26,847 nt of DNA from positions 1 through 26,847 of IMG/VR virus record IMGVR_UViG_3300025828_000153; one strand, 5' to 3'. Shown here one piece after another: positions 1-12,100 of this stretch. The position numbers and the translations under genes were made by a program. Within the stretch, counting starts at the first letter, position 1; each line of letters begins with the position of its first letter. Under the pieces are notes generated by a model. That model worked only from the letters and a program-made list of their open reading frames with translations. It was not told where the DNA came from and made no database searches. The stretch comes from a virus.

Positions 1-1524
1 TGTTAAAGTTAATGACAATGAATCAGTGACATCATTCTTTAAAAATCCTTTGGCCCCACTTCTAGCACCTTCAATGTATGCTGGAGTTGCTTGTGTAACA
101 CTAGAACTTACCGTAAGATCGGTAAATGTTTGTACATCATAAAGATATACATCATACTTTGAAGTGTCATTCGAATACGCAGACGCTTCAAGTTTGTAAT
201 CATAAACTCTTGCATTACCGATTTCAATTCCAGCAGCGCCTGATGCGGTAGAACCGATTCTTTCACTTCTAAGACTTACTACAGCTGTAGTACCAAATCC
301 TACAAAAGGTGATCCATATACATTATTAACTTTTAATTGGCCAACTCCATCAAATGCAAATGATGATGTAGAAATTGTTTTCGTATCTCTTGGTTTCTCA
401 ACATCGATGTATGAAGTGTTTAATTTTTCAATATCATATCCTCTTACATATGCTTTACCAGGAGAAACCTGATAGAGCATCAAATCATCGCTTGGAGTTC
501 CACCTTCTGCAGTTTTTTGTTCTGGTAAGTAAATACCACCATTTCCTTGTCTGTTGTTTAAAGATTCAACAACTTTTACCTGGAATGGTTTTACATAGTA
601 ATCACCACTTTCATCATAGGTTCTCTTAGCTAACTCGTCTCTAATTAGATTATAATCCGTCTTCTTAACAAATTTTTGAACTCTACCGTTCTCAAGTCTC
701 ATTAATTCAACGAAGTTTTCATCGTTGAATTCGTTTAAATCTTTTTTAATTAGTGTTGCTTTAATCTGGAATCTGTCTGCTCCTGGTGCAGACTCATTTG
801 AAAATCCAGCTGCGTTATCAAACAGACTGGGATCATTATACGCAGTTACAATATTTTCATTAATGAATAAACCAACTCTATAGTTTGGAGATGCGTCGTA
901 TTGATCTAAAAGGATTGTTTGAGTAGGTACTTTTACAAAAAATCCACGCATAAAGTACACACCTTCTTCCAAAGAAACTGCGCTGCCAGTCGATGTTGCT
1001 CCAGTAGCAATACAAGACGCAAATGGACTATTAGCAGTAATACGAGAAATACCAAATTCAATATCAGTGGATGAGATTAAATTCTCTCCGTCATCAAACA
1101 CCTCTTTTGAAAAGTCATTTCCAGATCTAGAGTACTTTACATAGAGAGTATGTGTTCCTCTTTCAGAATCTTCTGATAAAATATAGTTTACTACTGTGGC
1201 TTCAACACCAGAGACCGATCCCCTAATTTCTTTGCCTACAACATTTTCCAAGTAGTCCCTAACAGGAATGCCCAGAAAACTTTCATTGACCTGAACTGCA
1301 TGATATTGTGGGTCATATGCAATTTGTCCAGGAATAACCATCGCACCTTCTTTAAAGAAGTGCTGTCCAAACTTCTCAATTTGATGTTGAAGAATGGTTT
1401 GGAGTTGGGTTAGTTCTCTTGCCTGGACTGGTGTAGCAGGTTTGAAAAGAACTCGATTAAAGTTCTTGTCTTCATTAAAATCATCATAATAAGGAGAAAC
1501 GTTAAGATTAGTCTCTTGATGCAT
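1..1524 (-). CDS. DUF4815-type tail fiber/baseplate structural protein (3' part cut by window edge)
   Basis: An open frame of 508 codons runs from the ATG at 1524-1522 to the left edge with no stop, so the C-terminus is missing. It begins MHQETNLNVSPYYDDFNEDK, followed by NFNRVLFKPATPVQARELTQ. This is the opening I know from cyanophage virion proteins carrying a DUF4815 domain. The start lies 4 bases after the stop of the gp8-like gene, in the same late operon. In T4 this position is held by the baseplate genes 9 and 10, so a baseplate-attached fiber or adaptor role is inferred. The body is rich in beta-type sequence (G, T, S, V). There are no membrane segments or catalytic motifs. I am confident of the gene and family and less sure of its exact place in the particle. 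Confidence 0.85.
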   Translation of the reverse strand, partial: MHQETNLNVSPYYDDFNEDKNFNRVLFKPATPVQARELTQLQTILQHQIEKFGQHFFKEGAMVIPGQIAYDPQYHAVQVNESFLGIPVRDYLENVVGKEIRGSVSGVEATVVNYILSEDSERGTHTLYVKYSRSGNDFSKEVFDDGENLISSTDIEFGISRITANSPFASCIATGATSTGSAVSLEEGVYFMRGFFVKVPTQTILLDQYDASPNYRVGLFINENIVTAYNDPSLFDNAAGFSNESAPGADRFQIKATLIKKDLNEFNDENFVELMRLENGRVQKFVKKTDYNLIRDELAKRTYDESGDYYVKPFQVKVVESLNNRQGNGGIYLPEQKTAEGGTPSDDLMLYQVSPGKAYVRGYDIEKLNTSYIDVEKPRDTKTISTSSFAFDGVGQLKVNNVYGSPFVGFGTTAVVSLRSERIGSTASGAAGIEIGNARVYDYKLEASAYSNDTSKYDVYLYDVQTFTDLTVSSSVTQATPAYIEGARSGAKGFLKNDVTDSLSLTLT

Positions 1525-1528
1525 TTTC

Positions 1529-3133
1529 TTAGAACTCTAATACGATTTTAATGTCTTCTTTCTGAGTGGCACTCCGTTGGATTGAGGCCCTGTTATCTAT
1601 GTATAAGACCTCACCAGAATATTTTTTAACTTCTGGTTGAGCAATACCATTAACAAAACTCTGTCCCAGTTGGACATTAGCTGATCCAACAGTTGTTGCA
1701 GTTCCTGGACTTGATGCACTACCAAAACTTGTTTCGATTCCAAGTGCAGATCCTGCAGATTGTCCACTAATGACAAATGTTCCACCTGCACCAATCGATG
1801 AAGTGAAATCTACAAGTCTAAACCCATAAGAGGTAGAAGCAAGTCCAACGGGGTTGTAGACCTTTAGAACACCAGTAGAAGAGTCCCAATTTGCAACATA
1901 ACCAACAGCTGTTGATCCAACACCAATTTGTTGGAAAACTGGAGTATCTACAGTATATGTTGTGTCCGCAATATTACCACCAGTTAAACTTGTGAGTTTT
2001 ATAGCAGTCAATGCACTTGCTTTTGATGAAGTAAGTAAATTTCCTGCAGGTGTAAGAGGATCTTTGATTAAACCAACTCTAGCGAAATCATTACCAGTGA
2101 TAAAGTCTGGGTTTGTTTCATCATTCTCAAAACGAGAATATAAAAGAACTCTAAATGCACCAAGCTCCTTATAAATGTCATTTCCATGTCCACCAGGAGG
2201 AGGAGTAATAACTTCAAACGAAGCTACCGATGTAGTACCAACACCAACAGCAGAAAGACCAGCAATTGGGCCTCCAGTTTCTGCACCTGGAGCTCCTGGA
2301 TAGAATTGAATTGTTCCTCTAGTATATCCACTACCACCATTTGTAATGGATACGTTAGAAACTTTTCCTTGGGAGTCAATAGTGATACTAGCTCTACCCC
2401 CAGTTCCATCTCCTAAAATAGGAATATTTGTAAATGTCGTTGAAATTGGTTGATATCCTTCACCTGAATTTACAATCAGAGCCGTTTCGATTTTTCCATC
2501 AACAGCATTGTTTTTTACGTCTGCAGTGTCTCCAGTTCCCCAATCTTCAGGAACTGGAATAAAGTCAATGGAATCAAATTTGATAATATCAGATGGAGTA
2601 ATAGTATACAGATACTTCCAAAGATATCCATCGCCACTTGTACCAGCAGTTCTTGGTTCTAATCCAACAAAAGTTGGTTCATCAAGAGAACGAGTTCCAT
2701 TTGGATTTGATGGATTAGCTCCATTGTTGATACAAACATAAACTCTAAACGCACTGTTTACAACATAAAATCGAGAATCGTATAGATTCGTTGAACCAGT
2801 TTGTGGGCTTAGATTAGATCTAGTATAGGTATCTTTATACATTTCATAGACAGTTCCCGCTGTCCATTCATATTTCCTTACCAGTCTCTTTACATCACCA
2901 GTTGAAAGTTTTTTGAGTGCAATGATGGTGTCATAATCATCATTATACTCTCTAAACCCGTCTTTTGGAGCAGGAGTGTTAGTATTCCAATCAGTAGTAC
3001 CATAACCAGCACCAACATCACTAGAATTGGGAAGTCCAATAAAAGTGTAATACGACTGGGAGGTGGAAGCCACACCAGCGACGAAATTCGCAGCATTTAA
3101 TATTCTAAATTGATCTGAGATAATCGCAGGCAT
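1529..3133 (-). CDS. gp8: Baseplate wedge protein, gp8 homologue
   Basis: A 534-residue protein of the baseplate wedge, acting in assembly of the tail baseplate. Two stretches match T4 gp8 as I remember it. The first is GDGYLWKYLYTITP near residues 167-180 (T4: GDGYVWEYLFEIPP). The second is the C-terminus KYSGEVLYIDNRASIQRSAT (T4: HSGEMIYMENRPPIIMAMDQ), which runs to the end in both. T4 gp8 is 334 residues, so this protein carries about 200 extra residues. The extra middle part (about 210-470) includes two glycine-rich SGEGY and GGSGY units of the kind repeated in the giant neighbour. The ATG is at 3131-3133, about 20 bases below a perfect late promoter. The next gene starts 4 bases after its stop. 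Confidence 0.85.
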   Translation of the reverse strand: MPAIISDQFRILNAANFVAGVASTSQSYYTFIGLPNSSDVGAGYGTTDWNTNTPAPKDGFREYNDDYDTIIALKKLSTGDVKRLVRKYEWTAGTVYEMYKDTYTRSNLSPQTGSTNLYDSRFYVVNSAFRVYVCINNGANPSNPNGTRSLDEPTFVGLEPRTAGTSGDGYLWKYLYTITPSDIIKFDSIDFIPVPEDWGTGDTADVKNNAVDGKIETALIVNSGEGYQPISTTFTNIPILGDGTGGRASITIDSQGKVSNVSITNGGSGYTRGTIQFYPGAPGAETGGPIAGLSAVGVGTTSVASFEVITPPPGGHGNDIYKELGAFRVLLYSRFENDETNPDFITGNDFARVGLIKDPLTPAGNLLTSSKASALTAIKLTSLTGGNIADTTYTVDTPVFQQIGVGSTAVGYVANWDSSTGVLKVYNPVGLASTSYGFRLVDFTSSIGAGGTFVISGQSAGSALGIETSFGSASSPGTATTVGSANVQLGQSFVNGIAQPEVKKYSGEVLYIDNRASIQRSATQKEDIKIVLEF

Positions 3134-3153
3134 TTTTAACAGACTTTTTGTTT

Positions 3154-3161
3154 TATTTATA
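3154..3161 (-). promoter_or_regulatory. T4-type late promoter for gp8
   Basis: On the minus strand the octamer is TATAAATA, the exact T4 late consensus. It lies 20 bases upstream of the gp8-like ATG. It overlaps the stop codon of the giant upstream gene (CTA TAA ATA). It would give gp8 and the DUF4815 gene their own late transcript. Confidence 0.75.
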
Positions 3162-6100
3162 GAGTCTCGGTGAAGTCACTGTAGTTTTCACTGAGTTTCA
3201 AGATGCGATTAACAATTGGAGCAGTTGTTAGTCCTGTATATCCGTTTTGATTATTAATCGTAAACGATCCAGGACTTACAGGATCTCTGGTGAAGTTATA
3301 GAATCTACCCCAACTATAATTACCAATTTTTGGAGACAGACTTGTTGTTCCAAGTCCTGCCAAGGATTCAACGTTAGAGTAAACGGTCACAATTCCAGAA
3401 GTTCCATCGTTAATGACTTGATCCGCACGATAAACATTATCTATAAATGTTGTACCAACACCGATAGCAGAGTTTTCAATAGTAATAGACGTTAATCCAT
3501 TACCAACTATTGATCCAGTAATAACAAAATAGTATCCACTTTGAATTCCACTTCTAGCAATATTGCCAAATCCAGCTTGATTGAGGAAAGAACTTGAATC
3601 AAGTTCAAACTTAACCATTGGACTATCCGTACCAATACCAGTTGCACTTGTCCCCACACCAACAACATATCCAAAATCACCCTCACATTCGACACTTGTT
3701 ATTGTTTCAATTGTTACTGGTTCCAACGAAAGTATGACACCAACTGATTGTGTGGAATCAAATCCAAATCCACCATCACTAATAGTAATTGCGGATATTG
3801 TCCCCGCTGCAGACACAGTAGCAGTGGCTGCCGCAGACACGGTTTCAAAGGTACTGTATGCAATATTGGAAGACAGACCCACAGTTACTAACTGCTGATC
3901 AACATAAGCAAGTCCATTGTAGTCTGTACCAACACCAATAAACTTCTTATACCAAGTGGTGCCATCTACAGAATTCATAACCATTCCAGTTTGTCCAACT
4001 GCAACCCAAACGTTATCTGCATAATAAACAGAGTTGAGGTTAAATGTTGATCCAGAAGAAACAATACTCCAATTCAAACCATTATCTGTAGATTGAATGA
4101 TTGTTCCAGCTGCACCAACTGCAATCCACTGGTTATCATCAAAGTAGACATCATTCAGTCTGGTTGTGACTGATGCAGTACCTGCACCAGACCAAGTTTC
4201 ACCATTTGTAGATCTAAGAATTGTACCAGCATCACCAACTGCAATGAATGTATCTTGATTACTACCAACACCGTGGAGATTATTTGTTGTGTTACTGTCA
4301 GCAACAACAAATGCGGTTCCAAAACCAGATGCACCTTGTTCAGTAAAGAGAATCGTTCCACCTGCACCAACAGCTACGCCTTTAGTTTGTCCACCAGCAT
4401 AGTCATTAAGATTTGCAGAAATTGTAGTGTTCGCAAACGAGAATATAAATCCATTTAAAGTTCTATTGAAAATAGTAGAAGTATCAAATGTAGACGCATC
4501 TGTACTTATCGCAATTGTTCCACCAAGACCAACAGCAATCAAACTTGTGGAAGTATTTGAGGCCTTATCAACCCCAAAGAATGTTCCAAATCCACTAACT
4601 CCAGAATCACTCCAAGTAATACCATCAATCGAAGTGTTGATACCAGAAGTGCTTCCAACAGCAATAAAGACACCATTAACATGCGCTACTGAATTATATT
4701 CAATATCTGTGTTTGAAGTTGCTTGTGTCCAAGTTTTTCCTATCTCTTTAGATTGTACATATGTCGTTGCAAATGAAACCGTAGGAGCACTTAAATATCC
4801 AAATCCACCATCAGTTATAGTTACGGAAGAAATTGTTCCTCCAGAAGAAACTGTTGCGGTTGCAGAAGCTCGATCAACATTATTTTCTCTTATTAATTTA
4901 ATACCCTTTCCAGGAACGTTATTTCTAAGAGATCTGTTGTCATAGGCACTGAATAATGGGAATGCATTTTCAACAAAGATTTGATCAGAAGAGACACCAA
5001 CATTTTGAATAATTCTTGTGGTTGGTTGGACCTTTGCAATCAAACTATCCCTTGCTTTTGACAGAGGTTGTCCATTCAGAATTAAATCACTTGTTTGTTT
5101 GGTCCAAGAGACGGCTCTTTCAAAGTTTGGATCAGTATTAATACCAACGTTTCCATAAAGATTAGTTTCAACTTTATCAATACCAACAATATCAGTGATA
5201 ACTCTATTCAATTGCATTTGATAATTATCCTGTCTCTGCAATTGAAGTTCATCACCGATCTTGACAGTTGCAAAAGCTGTGAAAGCATCTAGATCTTTAT
5301 TAGATCCTCTAAAGAATAGAATTTGGAATTTACTACCAGACTTTGGAGCTTCAGTAAATTTAATTTTTGTTGGAGACTCTAGAATGTAGTTTTCTCCAGG
5401 TTTTTGTACAACGTCATTCAATACCAAAATAAAATTATTTGCAATATCAATGGATGGGTCATCAGTAGTAAAGTTGACAATTGTTTTAGTTATAGCACGT
5501 CTAATAGTAAATGAAGTTTGTGTACCATCAAATTCATCGGAGAAGTTGTGTAATGGCAAAAGTTGACCAAAACTATAACCAGCAAACTCATCATCTGTTG
5601 TTTGATCAACAGTAAACGTAAACGTACTAAATGCAACACCGACATTTGGATCGGTTGGAATACCAGCAACTGTTAATACATCTCCATTTCCATATCCAAT
5701 ACCTCGATTTGTAATATCAAAATCAATAATACTACCACCCGTACCTACCGTAACAGTAGCTTCAAAACCACTACCTTGACCACCAGTAAAGGACATGTTT
5801 GCATATCCAGTGGCAATACCAACAACAATAGTTGGTGGGTTAGTTGAAGCATATCCAGAACCACCACTTACTGTACTAATTCCAGAAACTGTTCCTGCTG
5901 TACCAACAGTTGCAGAGAGAACAGCAGTTGACCCGATTCCAAGTGGATTTAATACTTGAATTGAAACGGAATCAGATGATCTGTAACCAGAACCACCACC
6001 AGTAACCACAACGGATTCAATAGCTCCTGCAGCATTAATAACTGCAGTAGCTGCAGCTGCTACTAGATTTTGGTATCCAGATCCAAATCCAACAACAACG

Positions 6101-9100
6101 TCTTTTACTATTCCACCCCTAGGAAGATCTTCTCTATCAGAACCAGTAAAGATAACAGATGCTCCAATGCCAGGGCTCTGTCTTTCTGTCATACTATAAT
6201 CAATTGTTGGTCTTTGGAAGATGTTATTAATTAAGACAACGCCATTGTTAATAACTTCGTCATCTCCTCCACCACCACTCTTAGTAGTTACAATTCCAGT
6301 TGTATCTTGAGTATTTTGAAGAAGAGTGAATGTTTTACCAACACCAGTAAATCTATCAGAAACATCATCAAAAATAAAGTTGGTTGAAGGATCTTCTCTA
6401 TAGAAAATACGACCAGCAAAACTGGAATATGTGGAAATGCCTGGTTGCAGAGTACTTACCCCAGTTGGACCATATGGAGGAGAAACAAAGTGAATTACAT
6501 CCTTGAGGATGCGATAGTCACCACCCATCATCGTTACAGCAGCTCCAACTGTGTGTGCTGCAGCAACACTACCAAGAACTGCACGTTCTACTTCAAGAAC
6601 ATTAGTAGATCCAAATCCAACAACATTAATTCTAATAATTTCATCGTCAATTTGAAGGAGATTATTAGATACAATTGAAGTTACACCAACGACTTTAATC
6701 GTTGTAGATCCAACACCCACAGCTTCAGTAAGAGCAACCCCAATATTTTTTCTGTAGAGAGGTGATTGGATGATATTATCAATTTCAATAATTACTCTAT
6801 TAAATGGAGTGATGACATCAAATGAATGAGATGTTCCAGATCCTACAGATCTAAAAACTAATGGATCATTAGATGATGCTGTTGTACTTAATCCAGCTAA
6901 CTTTAGATTGTTGTTATCAATTTTAATTGCAAAGAGTTCTTTTGGTAAGAAATCTGTAGAAACTCCACCAACCACATTATTAGTTGTTTCAATACCAATT
7001 CTGTTAGATCCATATACAGAATCACCAGGATCATATATGAATTTTTCTCCAGTCTGGAAGTCATGATTGTTAATTCTGATAATAGAAGATCCTGTAGAGA
7101 CTATACTTGAGTCGGATCCATCGAATATCTTATTGAAAGGTATCTTTGTTCCATTAAGTGTAGAAAGTTTGAATGACGTAAGGCCAACTACTTTGGCACT
7201 GGTTGTTGTACCAATGCCAGTAAATTCTCCAGAGATATCATCAATAAGTTCTACTCTATTAGAAACAATGTTGATACCATCAGTAATGGTTCTATTTCCA
7301 AATAAGATGAATTTTGATAATCCATTAGCAAGAGTTTCTTCAGTAGCAATATCAAAGTCGTCTTTTTCATAAAATGTCTTTAGATTGTCTATTTGAACAA
7401 GAAGACTTACTGCTCCACCAGCACCAGAGTCGTTGATTTCTAAAGTATTGCTCCTTCCAAATCCAGCAGTTGCGGAAGATGGGACAATTAAATCACAGAA
7501 TCTCTTATATCCAGCTGGGTGAATAATACTATCAACAGGATCTTCCCAAGTTAACTCTTGAACTTCACTCTTAATAGAATATGCAAAATTTTGATAGTAG
7601 TCATTGTCCTGAAGTCTTTGGAAATTATCATTCAATTTACCACTATCATTTTGCCAACCCTTTGGTCTTTGAGACTTGTATCCAGTCTCAAAAACTCTAT
7701 CATATGATTTTACATCAACAACAGTGGCTTCTGCACCAGAAACTGATCCTCTTATCACATCACCATTTAATATGTCAGAATTTGTCCTCTCAATCCTCAA
7801 CGTGTTTGTAACAGAATCATATCCCTTGTTGTCCGAAACTTTTCCAATACCATCAGATGAATAATTTACGATTTCTCCAGCAAAAAATTCAGTGACATCA
7901 AGTTCTACACTAAAAGTTGGTAAATCACTTTGTTTGATTACTTTTCCAGCACTATTCGTTAGATCAAAAGTGCCTCCAGTTGTTCCCAATCCAACTATAG
8001 AATATGTAATTTGTGATGTAGTTGGAGTTCTAGATGCAATAGTGAAGAATGAATAATCATAATTTTCTGAATTGTATCCACCAGTCGTGTTAAAGGATGT
8101 TTCAACGGTGTTAACATTTTCAACAAAAATTATGTCTCCAACCGCAAACGGGAAATCACTTCCATCGGGTTTCCAACCATTTGTAGGTTGTGTAAGTGTA
8201 AGGAAATTGGTGTCTCCGTTTGAACTAGCCGTGACAACTCCAACACCATTACTATTTCGAATTGGAATTATTCTCGCTGGGTTATCAATATTATCAAATC
8301 CTGCAGCATTACTTAAAATATCAATAGACCCGATAGAAGTTCCATCCAAATTGGCACGAAGTTGAATATCCGATCTACCAAAAACAATAACGTCTGGAGG
8401 AGTAAGATAATTTCTTCCAGTTGTTACCACTCCAATTTCAGAAATTTTATAGTTTTTGGATACTGTAATAAAAGATGGAATGTCAGCTGTTGGTTTTAAA
8501 GTTTTATCCGATGGATAATCAAATCCAATTTTTGTAATTTCATCAAACAATGAATTACCTAATTTATCGGAGAAGACTCTGAGAACTGCATCACTTCCAT
8601 CAGTTGTTTGTACGGTGGTTATACCAGGAGGACTTACATATCCAGAACCAGGGAATTTAACAGAAATTTCATTTATTGGTCCAATAGCTGATGTTGATTT
8701 GGTTACATATCTAAAAGTAGATATTCCAGATGATGTATAAGAAGAAGCTTCTGGTTCTTTCTTGACTTGGTACTTATATTCTTTATCGCCAGTTTTTTTA
8801 ACATTAAATGATCCAGAATAAACACTATTATTCAGTTCAATTACTGATCCATTAACTACACCCAAATCTGGATTAGCATCTCTTTTATCGACACTAATAG
8901 TATCAAGATTAGTTGGAACTAATTTGTAATATAAAACAGGTGGTACATTGTCAGATAATGTCAAATTGACAATAGCACCAGAAGATCCTGGAGTTCCAGT
9001 TCTAGTAACTTCTGTACTTATACCAAATCCATTATATCTGTTAATAAAGTTCTGATCTTCAAAGAATTCAAGCCTTAAATCAGTTAAACTAGAGTCTGAA

Positions 9101-12100
9101 ACGGCAAATCCAATAGTTCTACCTCTGGTAATTGCAATTTTTGGATTAATTTTTGCAATTTTATGTGTTCCAGATCCAAAAGTAGTAATTCCAACGTAAT
9201 TGGAATTGAAGTTGATAGAATCAATATAATTTGTAGATAATCTAAATCTATTATCATCAATCTTCTTAACATAATACTCACCTTTGTTAATTAAAGGTGA
9301 GGCTGGATTTGATGAGATGTAAAGAACTTTTTCACCACTCTCAAAATCATGATCATCAATTGTAATGATTGACGATGATGTCCCAACACCAACGGCAGAA
9401 GTTTCAAAATATTTTGGATCTACAATTGTTCTTCTAGCTTGTGTATCATATTCAATTGATTTTGAAATCGTAGATGTGGGTACAAGATAGACAGTAACCT
9501 CATCATTTGTTAATAATCCATGATTAGTGGAAGTGCCAACAGTTACATCATATCGTTTTACTGATCCAGAATATTTTTTGTTCTGTGTTGTAAATGAGTG
9601 TTCTGTACCAGTGTTGTCTTTAACTGGTAAGAAATACAATGAAGTTGCTGTAGTTCCAATTCCAGTTAATGTAGTTGTAATACCAAGTAAGTCCTTTCCT
9701 TTATTAACCGCAAAAACAGTTTGTCCATCAACTAAATCAAAAGGATTACTAAGATTTAAGTTTGGAGATACCGTTAAAGCTATTCCCAATAATCCATTTT
9801 TGTAGAGTAATTTTTCTCCAGTCCTAAAACCATGATCTACAATTGTAATACTATTATCTGCAGTGGATCCTGTGGGAGGTAATTCGTGATTTGTAAGAAT
9901 TGTTCCATCATTCGCAACTACTCTTACCACAGTAGTTACTCCTACTCCAGTAACAGTCTGGTTAACTGATGCTGTACCAACACCAATGGAGTTCTGAGGA
10001 TTAAATACTACTTTTCTATCTGCATTGATGGAAAGGTTAGTTTTAATTCCAACTTCAAAAGAAAACTTCCTTTGATCTACTACCAATAGTTCTCCAGCTG
10101 CATGAGAAGTTGAAATCCCAGAATTTCTTATAACTCTATACTTATTATTTGTTTTATCAATTGAAAGAACACGAAGTCTTTCTGAAGTTGATCCAACAAC
10201 CAAAGTATCATCAACATCAATTGATTTCAGTGAAGAAGAAGAATCCAAACTAATAGATGTTGTGACACCAGTGTCTCCTACTGTACCGACACCAACATCC
10301 AACTTAGCAGTTATGGAAGAAACAGATATGGTTCTTGGACCTTCGATAAATTTAAGTTCTCCTGTTCCAATACCAGTAACAAAAACAACGTCATTATCCG
10401 ACAATCCATGGGATGTCGTGGCAATACCAGTTACAATTTGATTTTCATATGTAAATGCAATATTAGAAACGGAAGTTTCTGAATAAGAAATTTCTGTGAT
10501 TCCTCGACCAACAATGGTTTTAACTTTGGCTAATAATGAATTGCCACCAGACTCATCATTGTCAAATACTACTTTATCACCAATTTTGTAGTTGTCTCCA
10601 CCATCAATTACAGAAACTGTAGAGATGCCAATTGGATTAATAGATTTTACAGTGAGTTCAGTTTCTTCTAGGTTGTTAGTAACAAAATAATCATATTTCG
10701 AAGAACCAAATCGCAATTTGTATGGATATGTATTTCTAACAAGATTTCCACTGTTTAAGAGTGGAAGATTTTGAATAGATAATGGATTTTCATTAAATTC
10801 ATTTTTTTCAAATTTAAACCCATTCAGAATGTATGGGAAAAGAGGTTCCCTATTGTTTGAAAAAGGAATCGTTGAGCTATTTGAAACTTCAATGTTACAA
10901 AAATATGCATATACTCCTTCGGGATATTCTGGCGTTTTACAGAACCTACCATTATATTCGTCAAGATCTCCATCAGCGGTGTAATTCCAATCATTAACAA
11001 AGAATCCTAAAGGATACAATGTTACTGAAGGTCTATTTGATTTTGTTTCTAAAGTATAACTTGGAAGTAATCTACGAACTGTTCCACCAGTTGCTGTGTT
11101 GTATCCATATGGACCATAGATCGGTGAGCCATCGTATGCCCAACCAACAATAGGAGAGTGTGTGGGTGTTGATTCTTCACCAAAACTAGAGTCTACGTTG
11201 TCACCGAGAACTCTTCTTAATTTTCTGGAAAGGTATCCATGAACAAATTTGTTGCCGTAATTTGAATTTTGGCTTGGAACTATAATTCCATCATCATTTT
11301 CATTAACAGTTTTTTTGTATCTTTGTACAAAATCAACTTCCCATTTTTTAACATCCGCTCTAAGTTTAGCACCACTTCCAACAGGAATTACCTTAATCGA
11401 AGTTGATCCTTGAACAAAGGACTTGCCTCTATCTACAACAGTTACGGATGTAATAGCCCCATTTGTAACTGTGGCCACTAATTTTGCATATTTACCGACT
11501 CCATCAACTCTAAGAGTTGGAGGGGTTACATATCCAGTTCCACCGTTTTTAATTAAAACTTGATCAATTTCACCATTAATAACAACTGGATCCAATTCCG
11601 CATCAGTGCCATTAGAGATGGTTACCGATGGTCTTCTATGTAAATTAAGGGTTTCTGTAACTCCATATCCAGTTCCCACACTGGTCAAATGTACATTTCG
11701 TATAGAACCTGTACAGATGGTATTAACAGTAGGAGTAGAAATAGATGTGTTAGCAACTCCAGAAATTACATCGATACTTACATGAATTTGTGGATACTTA
11801 AATGTATGTGTACCAACTCCAATTGAAGTAAAATCAACATAATTATTCTTGATATAGTTTAATGTTGATGAGGTAGTGCCGACACCAGCATTAGCTACTC
11901 TAAACTTATCATCATCAACTTTAATTACTCTGTAATTGAGTGTCTGTGACAACCCTCCAATTTCTGAGTCAGTTGTTGAATATTCAACAAGATCACCAGA
12001 ATTAAAACCATGGTCTCTGAAATATATGTAATTGTCTGAGGTATTAATACCACTTCTAATTTCCGCAGATAATGATGTCGGTGGATACACAACAGAATCT

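Noticed and set aside
4427-4945. 172-residue and other plus-strand frames opposite the giant baseplate gene
   Set aside because: They arise from the repetitive sequence of the long minus frame and have no family features.
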